Source: an uncultured Halieaceae bacterium
Lineage (GTDB): Bacteria; Pseudomonadota; Gammaproteobacteria; Pseudomonadales; Halieaceae
Assembly: GCA_938074135.1 (NCBI GenBank)
Contig: CALJFL010000038.1
Location: 1-64,000 of the forward strand
Reading direction: 5' to 3'
DNA length: 64,000 nucleotides
In this document: piece by piece, positions 16,720 through 25,483 of the stretch
Numbering within the stretch: position 1 is the stretch's first letter
Layout of the letters: every line of letters starts with the position of its first letter
Made by a program: the position numbers and the translations under genes
Notes under the pieces: model-generated
Told to the model about the DNA's origin: nothing
Databases searched by the model: none
The model's input: the letters and a program-made list of their open reading frames with translations, nothing else

Positions 16720-17343
16720 ATGGACATTGTCGAGGCGCCCATTGGCCGCCGCGAAAAGCGCAAGATCGAAATTCGAGGCCGCATTGAGGATGCGGCCTAC
16801 CTGTTGTTCAAGACACAGGGTATAGAGGACACCTCGATCGAACAGATCTGCGAAGAGGCCGACGTGGCCCGCCGCACCTTCTACGGCTATTTCCCCAATA
16901 AGCACGCCCTGCTCGGCGGCCTGGGCGTATCCCGCCTGTACAGCCAGTCCGAGCCGATGCTGCAGCAATTGATGAGCAACTTCAGTACCACCAAGGCCCG
17001 GCTGGAGGCGATGATCGACTATATCGAGTCCAATTTCGCCGGCTATGAAGATGTCGACCGCCATTTGATACTGTTGGCTCCGACGACCCTGGCCAACAAC
17101 ACCGAACAACAGCGGGAAATCGGCAACTCCGCGATCGCCAGCTTCACCCGCCTGATTCTTGTGGGCCAGGAATCAGGCGACGCGAGAACGGAATTTTCGC
17201 CCGAGATTCTGGCGAGCATGATCGTCGGCACCCTCAATACCCTGACCACCAGCTGGGCTATCGACAGCGATTACCCCATTTTCGCCAAGCTCGAAGAGGC
17301 GCGGGTGATGTTTGAACAACTGATCTGCGTAGAGCCTGCCTGA
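16720..17343 (+). CDS. TetR/AcrR family transcriptional regulator
   Basis: A 207-residue regulator from the ATG at 16720 with GGA 7-9 bases upstream; a longer TTG reading from 16687 is less likely. The N-terminal helix-turn-helix lies at about residues 20-60: AAYLLFKTQGIEDTSIEQICEEADVARRTFYGYFPNKHALL contains the usual TFYGYFPNK recognition end. The C-terminal ligand-binding domain is divergent, as is normal. It is transcribed away from the amidohydrolase operon across paired palindromes, so it most likely represses that operon and itself until a pathway compound binds. Confidence 0.9.
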   Translation: MDIVEAPIGRREKRKIEIRGRIEDAAYLLFKTQGIEDTSIEQICEEADVARRTFYGYFPNKHALLGGLGVSRLYSQSEPMLQQLMSNFSTTKARLEAMIDYIESNFAGYEDVDRHLILLAPTTLANNTEQQREIGNSAIASFTRLILVGQESGDARTEFSPEILASMIVGTLNTLTTSWAIDSDYPIFAKLEEARVMFEQLICVEPA

Positions 17344-17456
17344 ACGACTGGCATTTATGAACCCGCAATGAGGGGATTCCTGTTACGGGATCCTTACCTG
17401 TTCGACGCCCTGCTCTATAATGATCGACCCTTCACCAACCCAGTGGCACTACCGCG

Positions 17457-18458
17457 ATGACTTCGACTGCAACCCCGCCGACCACGCGCCGCTTTGTGGC
17501 TATCAATCCCGACGACCAGACACTGGCCGTCGAACAGGGGCCCATGCCCACTCCAGGGCGCGGCGAGGTGCTGATCAAGGTTCATGCGGCCGGCATCAAT
17601 CGGGCCGACCTGATGCAACGTGCAGGCCTGTATCCACCCCCGCCTGACGCCTCGCCAATCATGGGACTTGAGGTATCGGGTGAAGTTGTCGCCCTGGGCC
17701 GGGACGCAGATAACTGGCAGCTTGGAGACCGCATTTGCGCACTCACCCACGGTGGTGGCTACGCCGACTACACGGTGGCGCCAGTCTCCCAGAGCTTTCC
17801 GGTCCCGAAGGCTTACAGCATGGAAGAAGCAGCCGCCCTGCCCGAAGCGGTACTCACGGTCTGGCATAACCTGTTTCAACGTTGTCAGTTACAGGCCGCG
17901 GAGAAGGTTCTTATTCACGGCGGCGCCAGCGGTATAGGCACGTTTGCCATCGCCTTGTGCAACGCCATCGGCGCTGAGGTTTACACCACAGCCGGCAGTG
18001 CCGAAAAGTGTCGCGCGCTGGAAGAGTTGGGCGCAGTGCGGGCAGTTAACTACAAAACCGAGGATTTCGAGGAAGTACTCACCGAGCTGGGGCTGCGCGA
18101 CGGCATCAATGTAATTCTTGATATGGCCGGTGGTGATTTCGTCCAGAAAAACCTCAACGTTGCAGCGCCAGAGGGTCGCATCGTCTATATCGCCTTTATC
18201 CGTGGCTTCAAGGCTGAACTGAACCTTGTGCCGCTGCTGATGAAGCGTCTTACCGTCACCGGCTCAACCCTGCGGGCACAGAGTTTTGCCCAGAAAGCGG
18301 TGATGGTCGAGGAGATTCTCGAGCAGGTGTACCCGCATCTCGATAACGGCGCCGTCAGGCCGATCATCGACAGCAGCTTTGCGCTGGAACAGGTCGCCGA
18401 GGCCCAGGCCAAGATGCAGGCTGGCAGCCACATGGGCAAAATCATTCTCACAATGTAA
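17457..18458 (+). CDS. NAD(P)H quinone oxidoreductase, PIG3 type (zinc-free MDR family)
   Basis: A 333-residue medium-chain reductase. GINRADLMQRAGLYPPPPDASPIMGLEVSG is the PIG3/quinone oxidoreductase signature, and GGASGIGTFAIALC is the NADPH-binding loop at about residue 150. The catalytic-zinc Cys and His set of alcohol dehydrogenases is missing, as expected. It reduces quinones or activated double bonds with NADPH. It precedes an SDR by 11 bases on the same strand, so the pair is likely co-transcribed beside the Rieske cluster. Confidence 0.9.
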   Translation: MTSTATPPTTRRFVAINPDDQTLAVEQGPMPTPGRGEVLIKVHAAGINRADLMQRAGLYPPPPDASPIMGLEVSGEVVALGRDADNWQLGDRICALTHGGGYADYTVAPVSQSFPVPKAYSMEEAAALPEAVLTVWHNLFQRCQLQAAEKVLIHGGASGIGTFAIALCNAIGAEVYTTAGSAEKCRALEELGAVRAVNYKTEDFEEVLTELGLRDGINVILDMAGGDFVQKNLNVAAPEGRIVYIAFIRGFKAELNLVPLLMKRLTVTGSTLRAQSFAQKAVMVEEILEQVYPHLDNGAVRPIIDSSFALEQVAEAQAKMQAGSHMGKIILTM

Positions 18459-18469
18459 GGAGTCAAGGG

Positions 18470-19219
18470 GTGGATAGATTTACAGGCAAGGTGGCCTTGG
18501 TAACCGGTGCAGGCTCGGGCATCGGCAGAGCGACAGCCCTGCGCCTGGCCAGCGAAGGCGCCCGCGTGGCGCTGGCCGACATCAATGAGCAGTCACTGGC
18601 AGACACCCGAGAGGCTTTGCCAGCCAGCAGCGATGCCATCTGCGTTGTTACCGACGTACGCGACTCGGCAAGTTGTAGCGCCGCCGTAGACGCCTGTATC
18701 AGCAGCTTCGGACAGCTCGATATCCTGTGCAATATCGCCGGTATCGCGCTGTGCCAGCACCTTACCGATATTTCTGATGAACAGTGGCAACGAGTGATGG
18801 ATATCAACCTGAACGGCGTGTTTTTTATGTGCCGGTCAGCTATACCCGCACTGGTCGAAAGCAAGGGCTGCATCGTCAATATGTCGTCGTCTGCAGGCCT
18901 GGAAGGACAGGTCTACAACTCCGCCTATTGCGCCAGCAAGGCCGGTGTGCTGATGTTCACCAAAGCACTGGCGATCGAATTTTCCAAGCAGGAAGTGCGC
19001 GTCAATGCGGTTTGCCCCGGTATGGTGAAGACACCGCTGACGGAAAACTTTGCCATGCCAGACAACGCCGACATGCAGTTGATGGGGAAATTGTTTCCAC
19101 TGCTGGAAGGGGCAGAACCGGAAGAGATAGCTGCGGCAGTTGCATACCTTGCCTCTGCCGAGGCCCGGTTTGTCACTGGCGCCGCACTACCAATCGACGG
19201 CGCACAAACCGCGGGCTAG
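18470..19219 (+). CDS. Short-chain dehydrogenase/reductase, GTG start
   Basis: A 249-residue classical SDR. The GTG at 18470 has AAGGAG at 18457-18462, 7 bases away, which fixes the start. GAGSGIGRAT is the cofactor loop, ADIN suggests NAD, NIAGIA follows, and the active site has SSSAG and YCASK. The protein is typical FabG length, but the context (catabolic cluster) argues against fatty-acid synthesis. Its stop codon lies inside a strong palindrome. Confidence 0.9.
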   Translation: MDRFTGKVALVTGAGSGIGRATALRLASEGARVALADINEQSLADTREALPASSDAICVVTDVRDSASCSAAVDACISSFGQLDILCNIAGIALCQHLTDISDEQWQRVMDINLNGVFFMCRSAIPALVESKGCIVNMSSSAGLEGQVYNSAYCASKAGVLMFTKALAIEFSKQEVRVNAVCPGMVKTPLTENFAMPDNADMQLMGKLFPLLEGAEPEEIAAAVAYLASAEARFVTGAALPIDGAQTAG

Positions 19220-19226
19220 CCCGCGG
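19209..19226. terminator. Perfect 18-base palindrome over the SDR stop codon
   Basis: CCGCGGGCTAGCCCGCGG is self-complementary over all 18 bases and contains the TAG stop of the SDR gene (19217-19219). It lies between two convergent genes (SDR and sulfatase, 20 bases apart). There is no T run, so it may act as a transcript-end hairpin for both or only stabilise the 3' ends. Confidence 0.45.
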
Positions 19227-19239
19227 CTGCACAGTCGGG

Positions 19240-20823
19240 CTACTGCTGAGGCCGGCCCTGCCCCTGTGCCCCCGCCGGCATCCCACCGGCAGCGGCACGG
19301 GCGCGCATCTGCAACATTTGCTGCATCTGCTGCATCATCTTGTCGATGGTGAAGCTGGCCGTGGCCTGACGCGGCGGAAACTCGCGGAAGGTCATCAACC
19401 ATTTACCCACTTCCTGCTGGGTAGGCACAAACAGCCAGATCTGGTCGGCGAAAAATCGGGTATACAGCCCTGATTCAAGCGACTCTTCATAGGGGTCGCT
19501 GCGCAGGTTGATCACCCGGGGAAAGTTCAAAGCCTCGCGAGCGCCATTCCAGCCTTCCCAGGATATGCCAAAATGTATCTTCCAGTCGTTCCAGCGAATG
19601 GCGTTGAAATTGGCATTGTCGTCAAAATAGAAAATATTGGAGCGTTTACCCGGACCCTTGCCAGCGAGCAGTTCGCTCTGGTCATAGCCGTCCAGGTGCA
19701 CCTTGAACGTCTTGTCACCCGCCCGATGACCCTGCTTAAGCTTGGTCGCGATATCGGGTTCGCCGGCCGCTGCCAGCAGTGTCGGGAACCAGTCCTGGTG
19801 AGAAAAAATATCATTGATGACCGTGCCAGGCTTGACTGTTCCAGGCCAACGAATCATCGCCGGCACACGGAAACCGCCTTCCCAGGTAGAACCTTTCTCG
19901 CCCCGGAACGGCTCGGCACCGCCATCGGGATAGGTATTGGTCTGGGATCCATTGTCAGTGCTATAAACCACAATCGTGTTGTCGGCAATGCCAAGATCAT
20001 CCAGCTTATCCAACAACTGACCAACATGATGATCGTGCTCCATCAGCCCATCCGCGTATAAGCCATGTCCCGACGCGCCCTGCCATTTCGGCGCCAACCG
20101 GGTCCAGACATGCATGCGGGTTGAGTTAAACCAGACAAAGAAAGGTTTGCCATCATCGTGCGAGGTGTCGATGAACTTGAGCGCGGCGTCGGTGAACTCC
20201 TGGTCGGCTGTTTCCATGCGCTTGCGGGTCAGGGGCCCAGTGTCTTCAATTTTGCCGTCGGCATAGGAGTGAATGACCCCCCGCGGAGCAAAGCGCTTAT
20301 GAAATTCCGGATCCTTGGGGTAAAAATAAGTTTCGGGTTCTTCTTCGGCATTCAAGTGATACAGATTGCCGAAAAACTCGTCGAAGCCGTGATTGCTGGG
20401 CAGAAATTTATCCTTGTCGCCAAGGTGGTTCTTGCCGAACTGGCCGGTGGCATAGCCATGCGGCTTGAGCAACTCGGCAATCGTCGGGTCCTCTGCCTGT
20501 AAACCAATATCAGCTCCGGGCAGACCCACCTTCAACAGGCCCGTACGCAGCGGATGCTGGCCAGTGATAAATGCAGAGCGGCCCGCGGTACAGCTCTGCT
20601 CTCCGTAATAATCGGTAAACATCGCGCCTTCATTGGCAATTCGATCGATGTTGGGGGTGCGACCGCCCAGCATCCCGCGGTGATAGGCGCTGAGATTGGA
20701 CCAGCCAATGTCATCACCCCAGATCACCAGGATATTGGGTTTCTCGCTGGCGGCTTGGGTAAAACCGGCCAACAGTGGCAACAGCACCAGTGCTGTCATT
20801 TGGCGAATCAGGTTGTGGCGCAT
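19240..20823 (-). CDS. Second sulfatase (CxAxR type), secreted
   Basis: A 527-residue sulfatase read from the ATG at 20823; the Sec signal (LVLLPLLAGFTQAA) ends near residue 25. The formylglycine motif here is CTAGR with Cys78, the Ala variant, unlike the CSPAR of the sulfatase at 679. GDDIGWSN holds metal-site Asp residues, GKNHLG takes the place of the usual GKWHLG, and YSTDNGSQ follows. The C-terminal 35 residues are rich in Gln, Met, Ala and Gly. The fold resembles arylsulfatases acting on small substrates, but the substrate is unknown. Confidence 0.92.
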   Translation of the reverse strand: MRHNLIRQMTALVLLPLLAGFTQAASEKPNILVIWGDDIGWSNLSAYHRGMLGGRTPNIDRIANEGAMFTDYYGEQSCTAGRSAFITGQHPLRTGLLKVGLPGADIGLQAEDPTIAELLKPHGYATGQFGKNHLGDKDKFLPSNHGFDEFFGNLYHLNAEEEPETYFYPKDPEFHKRFAPRGVIHSYADGKIEDTGPLTRKRMETADQEFTDAALKFIDTSHDDGKPFFVWFNSTRMHVWTRLAPKWQGASGHGLYADGLMEHDHHVGQLLDKLDDLGIADNTIVVYSTDNGSQTNTYPDGGAEPFRGEKGSTWEGGFRVPAMIRWPGTVKPGTVINDIFSHQDWFPTLLAAAGEPDIATKLKQGHRAGDKTFKVHLDGYDQSELLAGKGPGKRSNIFYFDDNANFNAIRWNDWKIHFGISWEGWNGAREALNFPRVINLRSDPYEESLESGLYTRFFADQIWLFVPTQQEVGKWLMTFREFPPRQATASFTIDKMMQQMQQMLQMRARAAAGGMPAGAQGQGRPQQ

Positions 20824-21023
20824 TATTGTTCTCCCCGTTTGCGGAAATTCAGGAGCACAGAGACTACCGGAACTGGTCTGGCTGTTAATGCCCAATGCGG
20901 CCAGAAAGCAAGGCTATCAGTGCCTTATCAGCAACAGTCATCATGAGCAGACGGAACTTTTCCCGGTAACCGCTGGCAAATCTGTTATCGTTTGCTTGAT
21001 GAAAGATAGTTGATACACCACCG

Positions 21024-23906
21024 ATGCGCACACCCAAGCCAGGCTTTGCGGCCACATTTTTTATGACCCTGCTACTCTCCGCCTGTGGCGGTGGCGGTGG
21101 CGGTGGCGGCGGCGGCGGTGGCAACAGTAACCCGGCACCCACTAACCAGGCCCCGATCGCCAATGCGGGCAGTGCCCAAACCGCCAGCCCCTTTACCGAA
21201 GTGATTCTGGATGGCACGGCCAGCAACGACCCGGACGGCAGCATCGCCAGTTGGCAGTGGCAACAGTCTTCAGGCCCGGCTGTCGATTTGGCCGGCAGCG
21301 TTAATCCGCAGGCCACCTTCACTGCGCCCGACCTGACCCAGGGTGCCGATCTCGTCTTCACCCTGACAGTTACTGACAATGAGGGCGCCAGCGCCATGGC
21401 AACAACCACTGTGTCGGTTGCTGGCAGTGACCCCACGTTGCGTTACCAACTAACCGGTGAGGTGGTCACCTCAAACAGCCAGGACCTCGACGGTGATACC
21501 AACGACCCCGCCAACCCACTGGCCACCAATAACTCTATCGGTACAGCACAGACACTGGTCAGTCCGATCACCCTCGGTGGCTACGTCAACGAACCCGGCA
21601 GCGGGGCCAGCGGTCGCTCTACCGCCGCAGGTGACCTTGACGATTACTACCGCGTGGACCTGCTTGCCGGCCAGGCGGTAACGCTGCTGGTGGCCGACTA
21701 CCAGGTTGCCGATGCGGACCTATACCTCCTCGATCTGCAGGGCAATATTATTGATGTTTCAGTCGATACCGGTGAACTCGAATCAATCCCCATCACTGAA
21801 AATGGCAGCTACATCGTCAACGTGTTTGCCTTTCAGGGCGCCACTAGCTACACCCTGGCCATAGGCTCCCGAGGCGCGACAGTTGCCGAGGACCGCTACG
21901 ACAATATCATTCCCTGGGAAGCGGTGGTCGAGTACCGGGACAAGGACAATAACGGCGCCGCTCTGCAAGATGAGAGGGTTCAGCAGCGGTTTGGGCTGCG
22001 GCGCAAGGGGGGCGGCCCGGGCCGGGCGCGCCTGCTGGCTCTGCGGCAGTCGGTACAACAGTCGGTCGAACTGGCCCGCGGCCTGGGTCATGCGAGGGAA
22101 CGGCGCCAGGCGATCCAGGACGAGGAACTGAGGGCTCGCTGGGAAACACTGATGACCTTGAAGTCACTGCGCCGCGACCCGGCGGTTGCCTATGCTGAGC
22201 CCAATTATCGGGTATCGACCCTGGCCAGCACGAATGACGAAGCCCTGTCGGCACAGTGGCATTATCCGCTGATCAACCTGCCAGCGGCCTGGGATACCAC
22301 CGTCGGCTCTAACGATGTGGTGGTAGCGGTTGTCGACACGGGGATATTATCCGGTCACCCTGACCTGCGCGGCCAACTGGTTCCCGGCTACGACTTCATT
22401 CGCAATCGACTCGACGCCGGCGACGGCGACGGCATCGATCCCAATCCCGAGGACCCCGGCAACAGTGGCGACCCCGGCGCAAGCAGCTTTCACGGTTCGC
22501 ATGTTGGCGGAACGGTTGCAGCAGCCGGTAATAACGGCATCGGCGTGGCCGGTGTAGCCTACGGCTCGCGCATAATGCCGCTGCGCGCCCTCAGCGCCAG
22601 CGGTGGCTCATCCTATGACGTCAGTCAGGCTGTGCGCTTTGCCGCCGGGCTTGCGAATGACTCGGGTACCGTGCCGCAGCGGCGTGCAGACGTGATCAAC
22701 CTGAGTCTCGGTGGCGAATCCTTCAGCCAGCTGAACCAGGCGCTGTATCAGGAGTTACATGAGGCCGGTGTGATCGTCGTGGCTGCCGCTGGCAACGAAG
22801 CCAGTACCCGGGCCAGTTATCCGGCTTCCTATGACAAGGTTATTTCCGTCAGTGCTGTCGATGCCCAGGCCCGCCTGACCAACTATTCCAATCGCGGCAG
22901 CCGCGTGGATGTTGCCGCACCCGGTGGTGATAACGCCCGCGATTTCAACGGTGATGGTTATCCGGATGGGGTGCTAAGCACGGGCCGGTCGGCCAATGGC
23001 TTCGCTTATACCTTTTTGTCTGGCACTTCCATGGCCGCACCGCATGTGGCCGGGGTAATCGCATTGATGAAGTCAGTCAATCCCGACCTCACCCCCGCGG
23101 ATATCGATGCCCTGCTCGAGGGCGGCGAACTGACTGACGATCTAGGCAACCCCGGCAGGGATGATCTGTATGGCCACGGACTGATTAATGCGCGCAAGGC
23201 CGTGGCCGCGGCACTGGCCGCCATCGGCGGTATACCGGCCACTGAGCCCGGGCTTGTTGCGACCAGCAGCGTACTGAATTTTGGCGCCGGCCTCGACACA
23301 CTGACACTCAGCTTGAGCAACCGGGGCGAGGACCGGCTGGATGTTCGTTCGGTGACCGGCTCGGAGGCCTGGTTAACCGTCAGTCCGGCGGCCGTTGATA
23401 ACAACGGCCTTGGCAGCTACAACATTGCCATAGAGCGGCAAGGGCTGTCGGCTGGCAGCTACTCGGGGAGTATTACCGCAGCATCCAGCGTCAACTCGCT
23501 GATTATAGAGGTACTAATGACGGTGGGCGGCTCTACCGAGTCTGACCTGGGAGTCGTTTATATACTGCTTTACAACATCGACGAGGACGCTGTCATAGCA
23601 GAGACCGCCACGCGGGCACGAGATGGCCGTTACCCGTTTAACTTCACCACGGTGCCTGCAGGTCGCTACCAGGTCATTGCTGGCACAGATCTCGACAACG
23701 ACTTATTCATTTGCGACCCGGGGGAAGCTTGCGGTTCCTGGCTGACAATCGACCAGCCGCTGGCTATAGATCTCAACCAGGATCGACAGGACATCGTCTT
23801 TCCAATCGAGTATCTTGTCGCGATTCCAACCCCGGGTAGTTACCAGGAAACACCAGCGGCAGCCGATAACACCTTTCGACGCAAACCGATAACCACAGTG
23901 GAGTGA
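21024..23906 (+). CDS. Subtilisin-like (S8) serine protease lipoprotein with PKD-like and pre-peptidase domains
   Basis: A 960-residue exported protein. Lipobox LLSAC with Cys21 is followed by 12 glycines, a flexible linker. Residues about 38-137 form a PKD/Ig-like domain (NQAPIANAGSAQTA...). Residues about 180-275 form a pre-peptidase C-like beta domain (DDYYRVDLLAGQ). An Arg-rich segment near 315-390 ends in VAYAEPNYRV, as in the inhibitor prodomain of subtilases. The S8 domain has Asp438 in VVDTG, His490 in FHGSH and Ser669 in SGTSMAAPH. The C-terminal 200 residues are beta-rich. Both beta domains lie before the protease, while pre-peptidase domains usually follow it. Confidence 0.93.
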   Translation: MRTPKPGFAATFFMTLLLSACGGGGGGGGGGGGNSNPAPTNQAPIANAGSAQTASPFTEVILDGTASNDPDGSIASWQWQQSSGPAVDLAGSVNPQATFTAPDLTQGADLVFTLTVTDNEGASAMATTTVSVAGSDPTLRYQLTGEVVTSNSQDLDGDTNDPANPLATNNSIGTAQTLVSPITLGGYVNEPGSGASGRSTAAGDLDDYYRVDLLAGQAVTLLVADYQVADADLYLLDLQGNIIDVSVDTGELESIPITENGSYIVNVFAFQGATSYTLAIGSRGATVAEDRYDNIIPWEAVVEYRDKDNNGAALQDERVQQRFGLRRKGGGPGRARLLALRQSVQQSVELARGLGHARERRQAIQDEELRARWETLMTLKSLRRDPAVAYAEPNYRVSTLASTNDEALSAQWHYPLINLPAAWDTTVGSNDVVVAVVDTGILSGHPDLRGQLVPGYDFIRNRLDAGDGDGIDPNPEDPGNSGDPGASSFHGSHVGGTVAAAGNNGIGVAGVAYGSRIMPLRALSASGGSSYDVSQAVRFAAGLANDSGTVPQRRADVINLSLGGESFSQLNQALYQELHEAGVIVVAAAGNEASTRASYPASYDKVISVSAVDAQARLTNYSNRGSRVDVAAPGGDNARDFNGDGYPDGVLSTGRSANGFAYTFLSGTSMAAPHVAGVIALMKSVNPDLTPADIDALLEGGELTDDLGNPGRDDLYGHGLINARKAVAAALAAIGGIPATEPGLVATSSVLNFGAGLDTLTLSLSNRGEDRLDVRSVTGSEAWLTVSPAAVDNNGLGSYNIAIERQGLSAGSYSGSITAASSVNSLIIEVLMTVGGSTESDLGVVYILLYNIDEDAVIAETATRARDGRYPFNFTTVPAGRYQVIAGTDLDNDLFICDPGEACGSWLTIDQPLAIDLNQDRQDIVFPIEYLVAIPTPGSYQETPAAADNTFRRKPITTVE
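21087..21122 (+). repeat. GGT/GGC codon run encoding 12 glycines
   Basis: Twelve consecutive Gly codons directly after the lipobox Cys of the S8 lipoprotein. The 36-base run of GGC and GGT triplets is a possible site of length change; any gain or loss of whole triplets would keep the frame. Confidence 0.9.
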
Positions 23907-23911
23907 GCTAC

Positions 23912-25483
23912 ATGATTCGCCAGCGGCGACTAACATTAAGTGTTTTGTTGATGATCGCGCTTACCGCCTGCGGGAGGCCCGAGCCAACAGACGCCGAAAA
24001 AGGTGGCGCGACTGTCGCGGAGGCTGCGGCTTCCCAGACAGCATCAGCGCGGGATACCGTGGCCGATCAAAATGAACCCGTTGCTGCAAAGACCAATGAC
24101 GCACAGCGGGCACTGGTCCCCGAACAGATCGCCAAATTCAAGACTCGAACCGGCGACCTGGATGTGATGATCGAAGATCGCGTGATCAGATTACTCACTG
24201 TCTACAGCCCGGGCCACTACTACATCCACGAGGGCCAGGAAAAAGGCATCGTAGCTGAAATGGCCGACCATTTTGAGGACGCAATCAACAAGAAACTGGA
24301 CCGCGGCCATCTGCGCGTCCATGTTGTGGTGATTCCCGTGGCCCGCGATCAATTGCTACCCAGTTTGCTGGCGGGCAAGGGCGATATCATTTCGGCTAAC
24401 CTGTCCATCACACCGGAGCGGCAGGAAGTCATCGATTTCAGTATCCCCTCGAGCAAGCCACTGTCCGAAATTATGGTCACAGGACCGTCGGCACCGGCGA
24501 TAAAGAGTCTGGAGGATTTGTCGGGCCAGACCATCTACGTGCGCCAGTCCAGCAGCTACCGCGAAAGTGTGGAAATACTTAACGAGAAGCTGATCAGCCA
24601 AGGTAAGGCACCCGTGGAAATCGAGTTGCTGTCGGAACTGCTCGAAGACGACGACCTGATCGAAATGGTCGATGGCGGACTACTCCCCTGGGCCATCGTC
24701 GATGATTACAAAATACAATTCTGGGATGGCGTATTCACCAGGCTGAAAGTCAGGGAAGACCTCGTCTTCCGTGAGGGCGGACGCATCGCCTGGGCGTTCC
24801 GCAAGGACAGCCCAAAACTGGCCGAGGCCGTTAACGCATTCCTGAAGAAAAATCGTGAAGGTACCCTGCTTGGCAATGTTTTGCGCAATCGCTACGTTCG
24901 CGATTTTGATTGGGCGGCAAACGCGCTTGATAAAGAGGATTACAAGCGCCTGGAAGCGCTGGTTGATATTTTCAAGAAGTACGGCGAGGAATATGAAATC
25001 GAATACCTGATGGCGGCAGCTCAGGGCTATCAGGAGTCCCGGCTTGACCAGGACGTGCGCAGCCATGCTGGAGCTATTGGCGTTATGCAACTGCTACCGA
25101 GCACGGCCAGCGACCCGAAGGTGGGTATACCGAACATCCACGAGGTTGATGCCAATATCGAAGCGGGCATGAAGTATCTGCAGTATCTGCGTTCAAGGTA
25201 CTTTGATGATCCAGCAATTGACGATCGCAACCAGCTGCTATTGGCGCTCGCTGCCTATAACGCCGGACCCGCCCGCATGATCAACCTGCGGCGCATGGCA
25301 CAAGAGCAGGGTTATAACCCCAATATCTGGTTCGATAACGTGGAAATCATCGCCGCCCAGGAAATCGGCCGCGAGACCGTGCAGTACGTTGCCAACATCT
25401 ACAAGTACTACCTTGCCTACAGCCTGTCCTTCAAAACTCAAGCGGAACGCAATGCGGCCCGGTCAAAGGCCGGTATCGAGTAA
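23912..25483 (+). CDS. mltF: MltF-like membrane-bound lytic murein transglycosylase
   Basis: A 523-residue lipoprotein (lipobox ALTAC) with two domains: a type 3 periplasmic solute-binding domain at about 85-320 (RLLTVYSPGHYY ... ISANLSITPERQEVIDFS) and a C-terminal SLT lysozyme-like domain at about 345-500. The catalytic Glu375 lies in GYQESRLD, followed by GVMQLLPSTA and LAAYNAGPARM. The order matches MltF, which cleaves peptidoglycan to 1,6-anhydro muropeptides. Its ATG at 23912 is 5 bases after the S8 protease stop, with GGAG formed by the end of that gene, so the two are co-transcribed. Confidence 0.88.
   Translation: MIRQRRLTLSVLLMIALTACGRPEPTDAEKGGATVAEAAASQTASARDTVADQNEPVAAKTNDAQRALVPEQIAKFKTRTGDLDVMIEDRVIRLLTVYSPGHYYIHEGQEKGIVAEMADHFEDAINKKLDRGHLRVHVVVIPVARDQLLPSLLAGKGDIISANLSITPERQEVIDFSIPSSKPLSEIMVTGPSAPAIKSLEDLSGQTIYVRQSSSYRESVEILNEKLISQGKAPVEIELLSELLEDDDLIEMVDGGLLPWAIVDDYKIQFWDGVFTRLKVREDLVFREGGRIAWAFRKDSPKLAEAVNAFLKKNREGTLLGNVLRNRYVRDFDWAANALDKEDYKRLEALVDIFKKYGEEYEIEYLMAAAQGYQESRLDQDVRSHAGAIGVMQLLPSTASDPKVGIPNIHEVDANIEAGMKYLQYLRSRYFDDPAIDDRNQLLLALAAYNAGPARMINLRRMAQEQGYNPNIWFDNVEIIAAQEIGRETVQYVANIYKYYLAYSLSFKTQAERNAARSKAGIE

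Noticed and set aside
16594..17109. Long N-terminal extension of the amidohydrolase
   Set aside because: It is antisense to the TetR gene and includes its promoter region; the family starts at the MSERLIVVSTD part.
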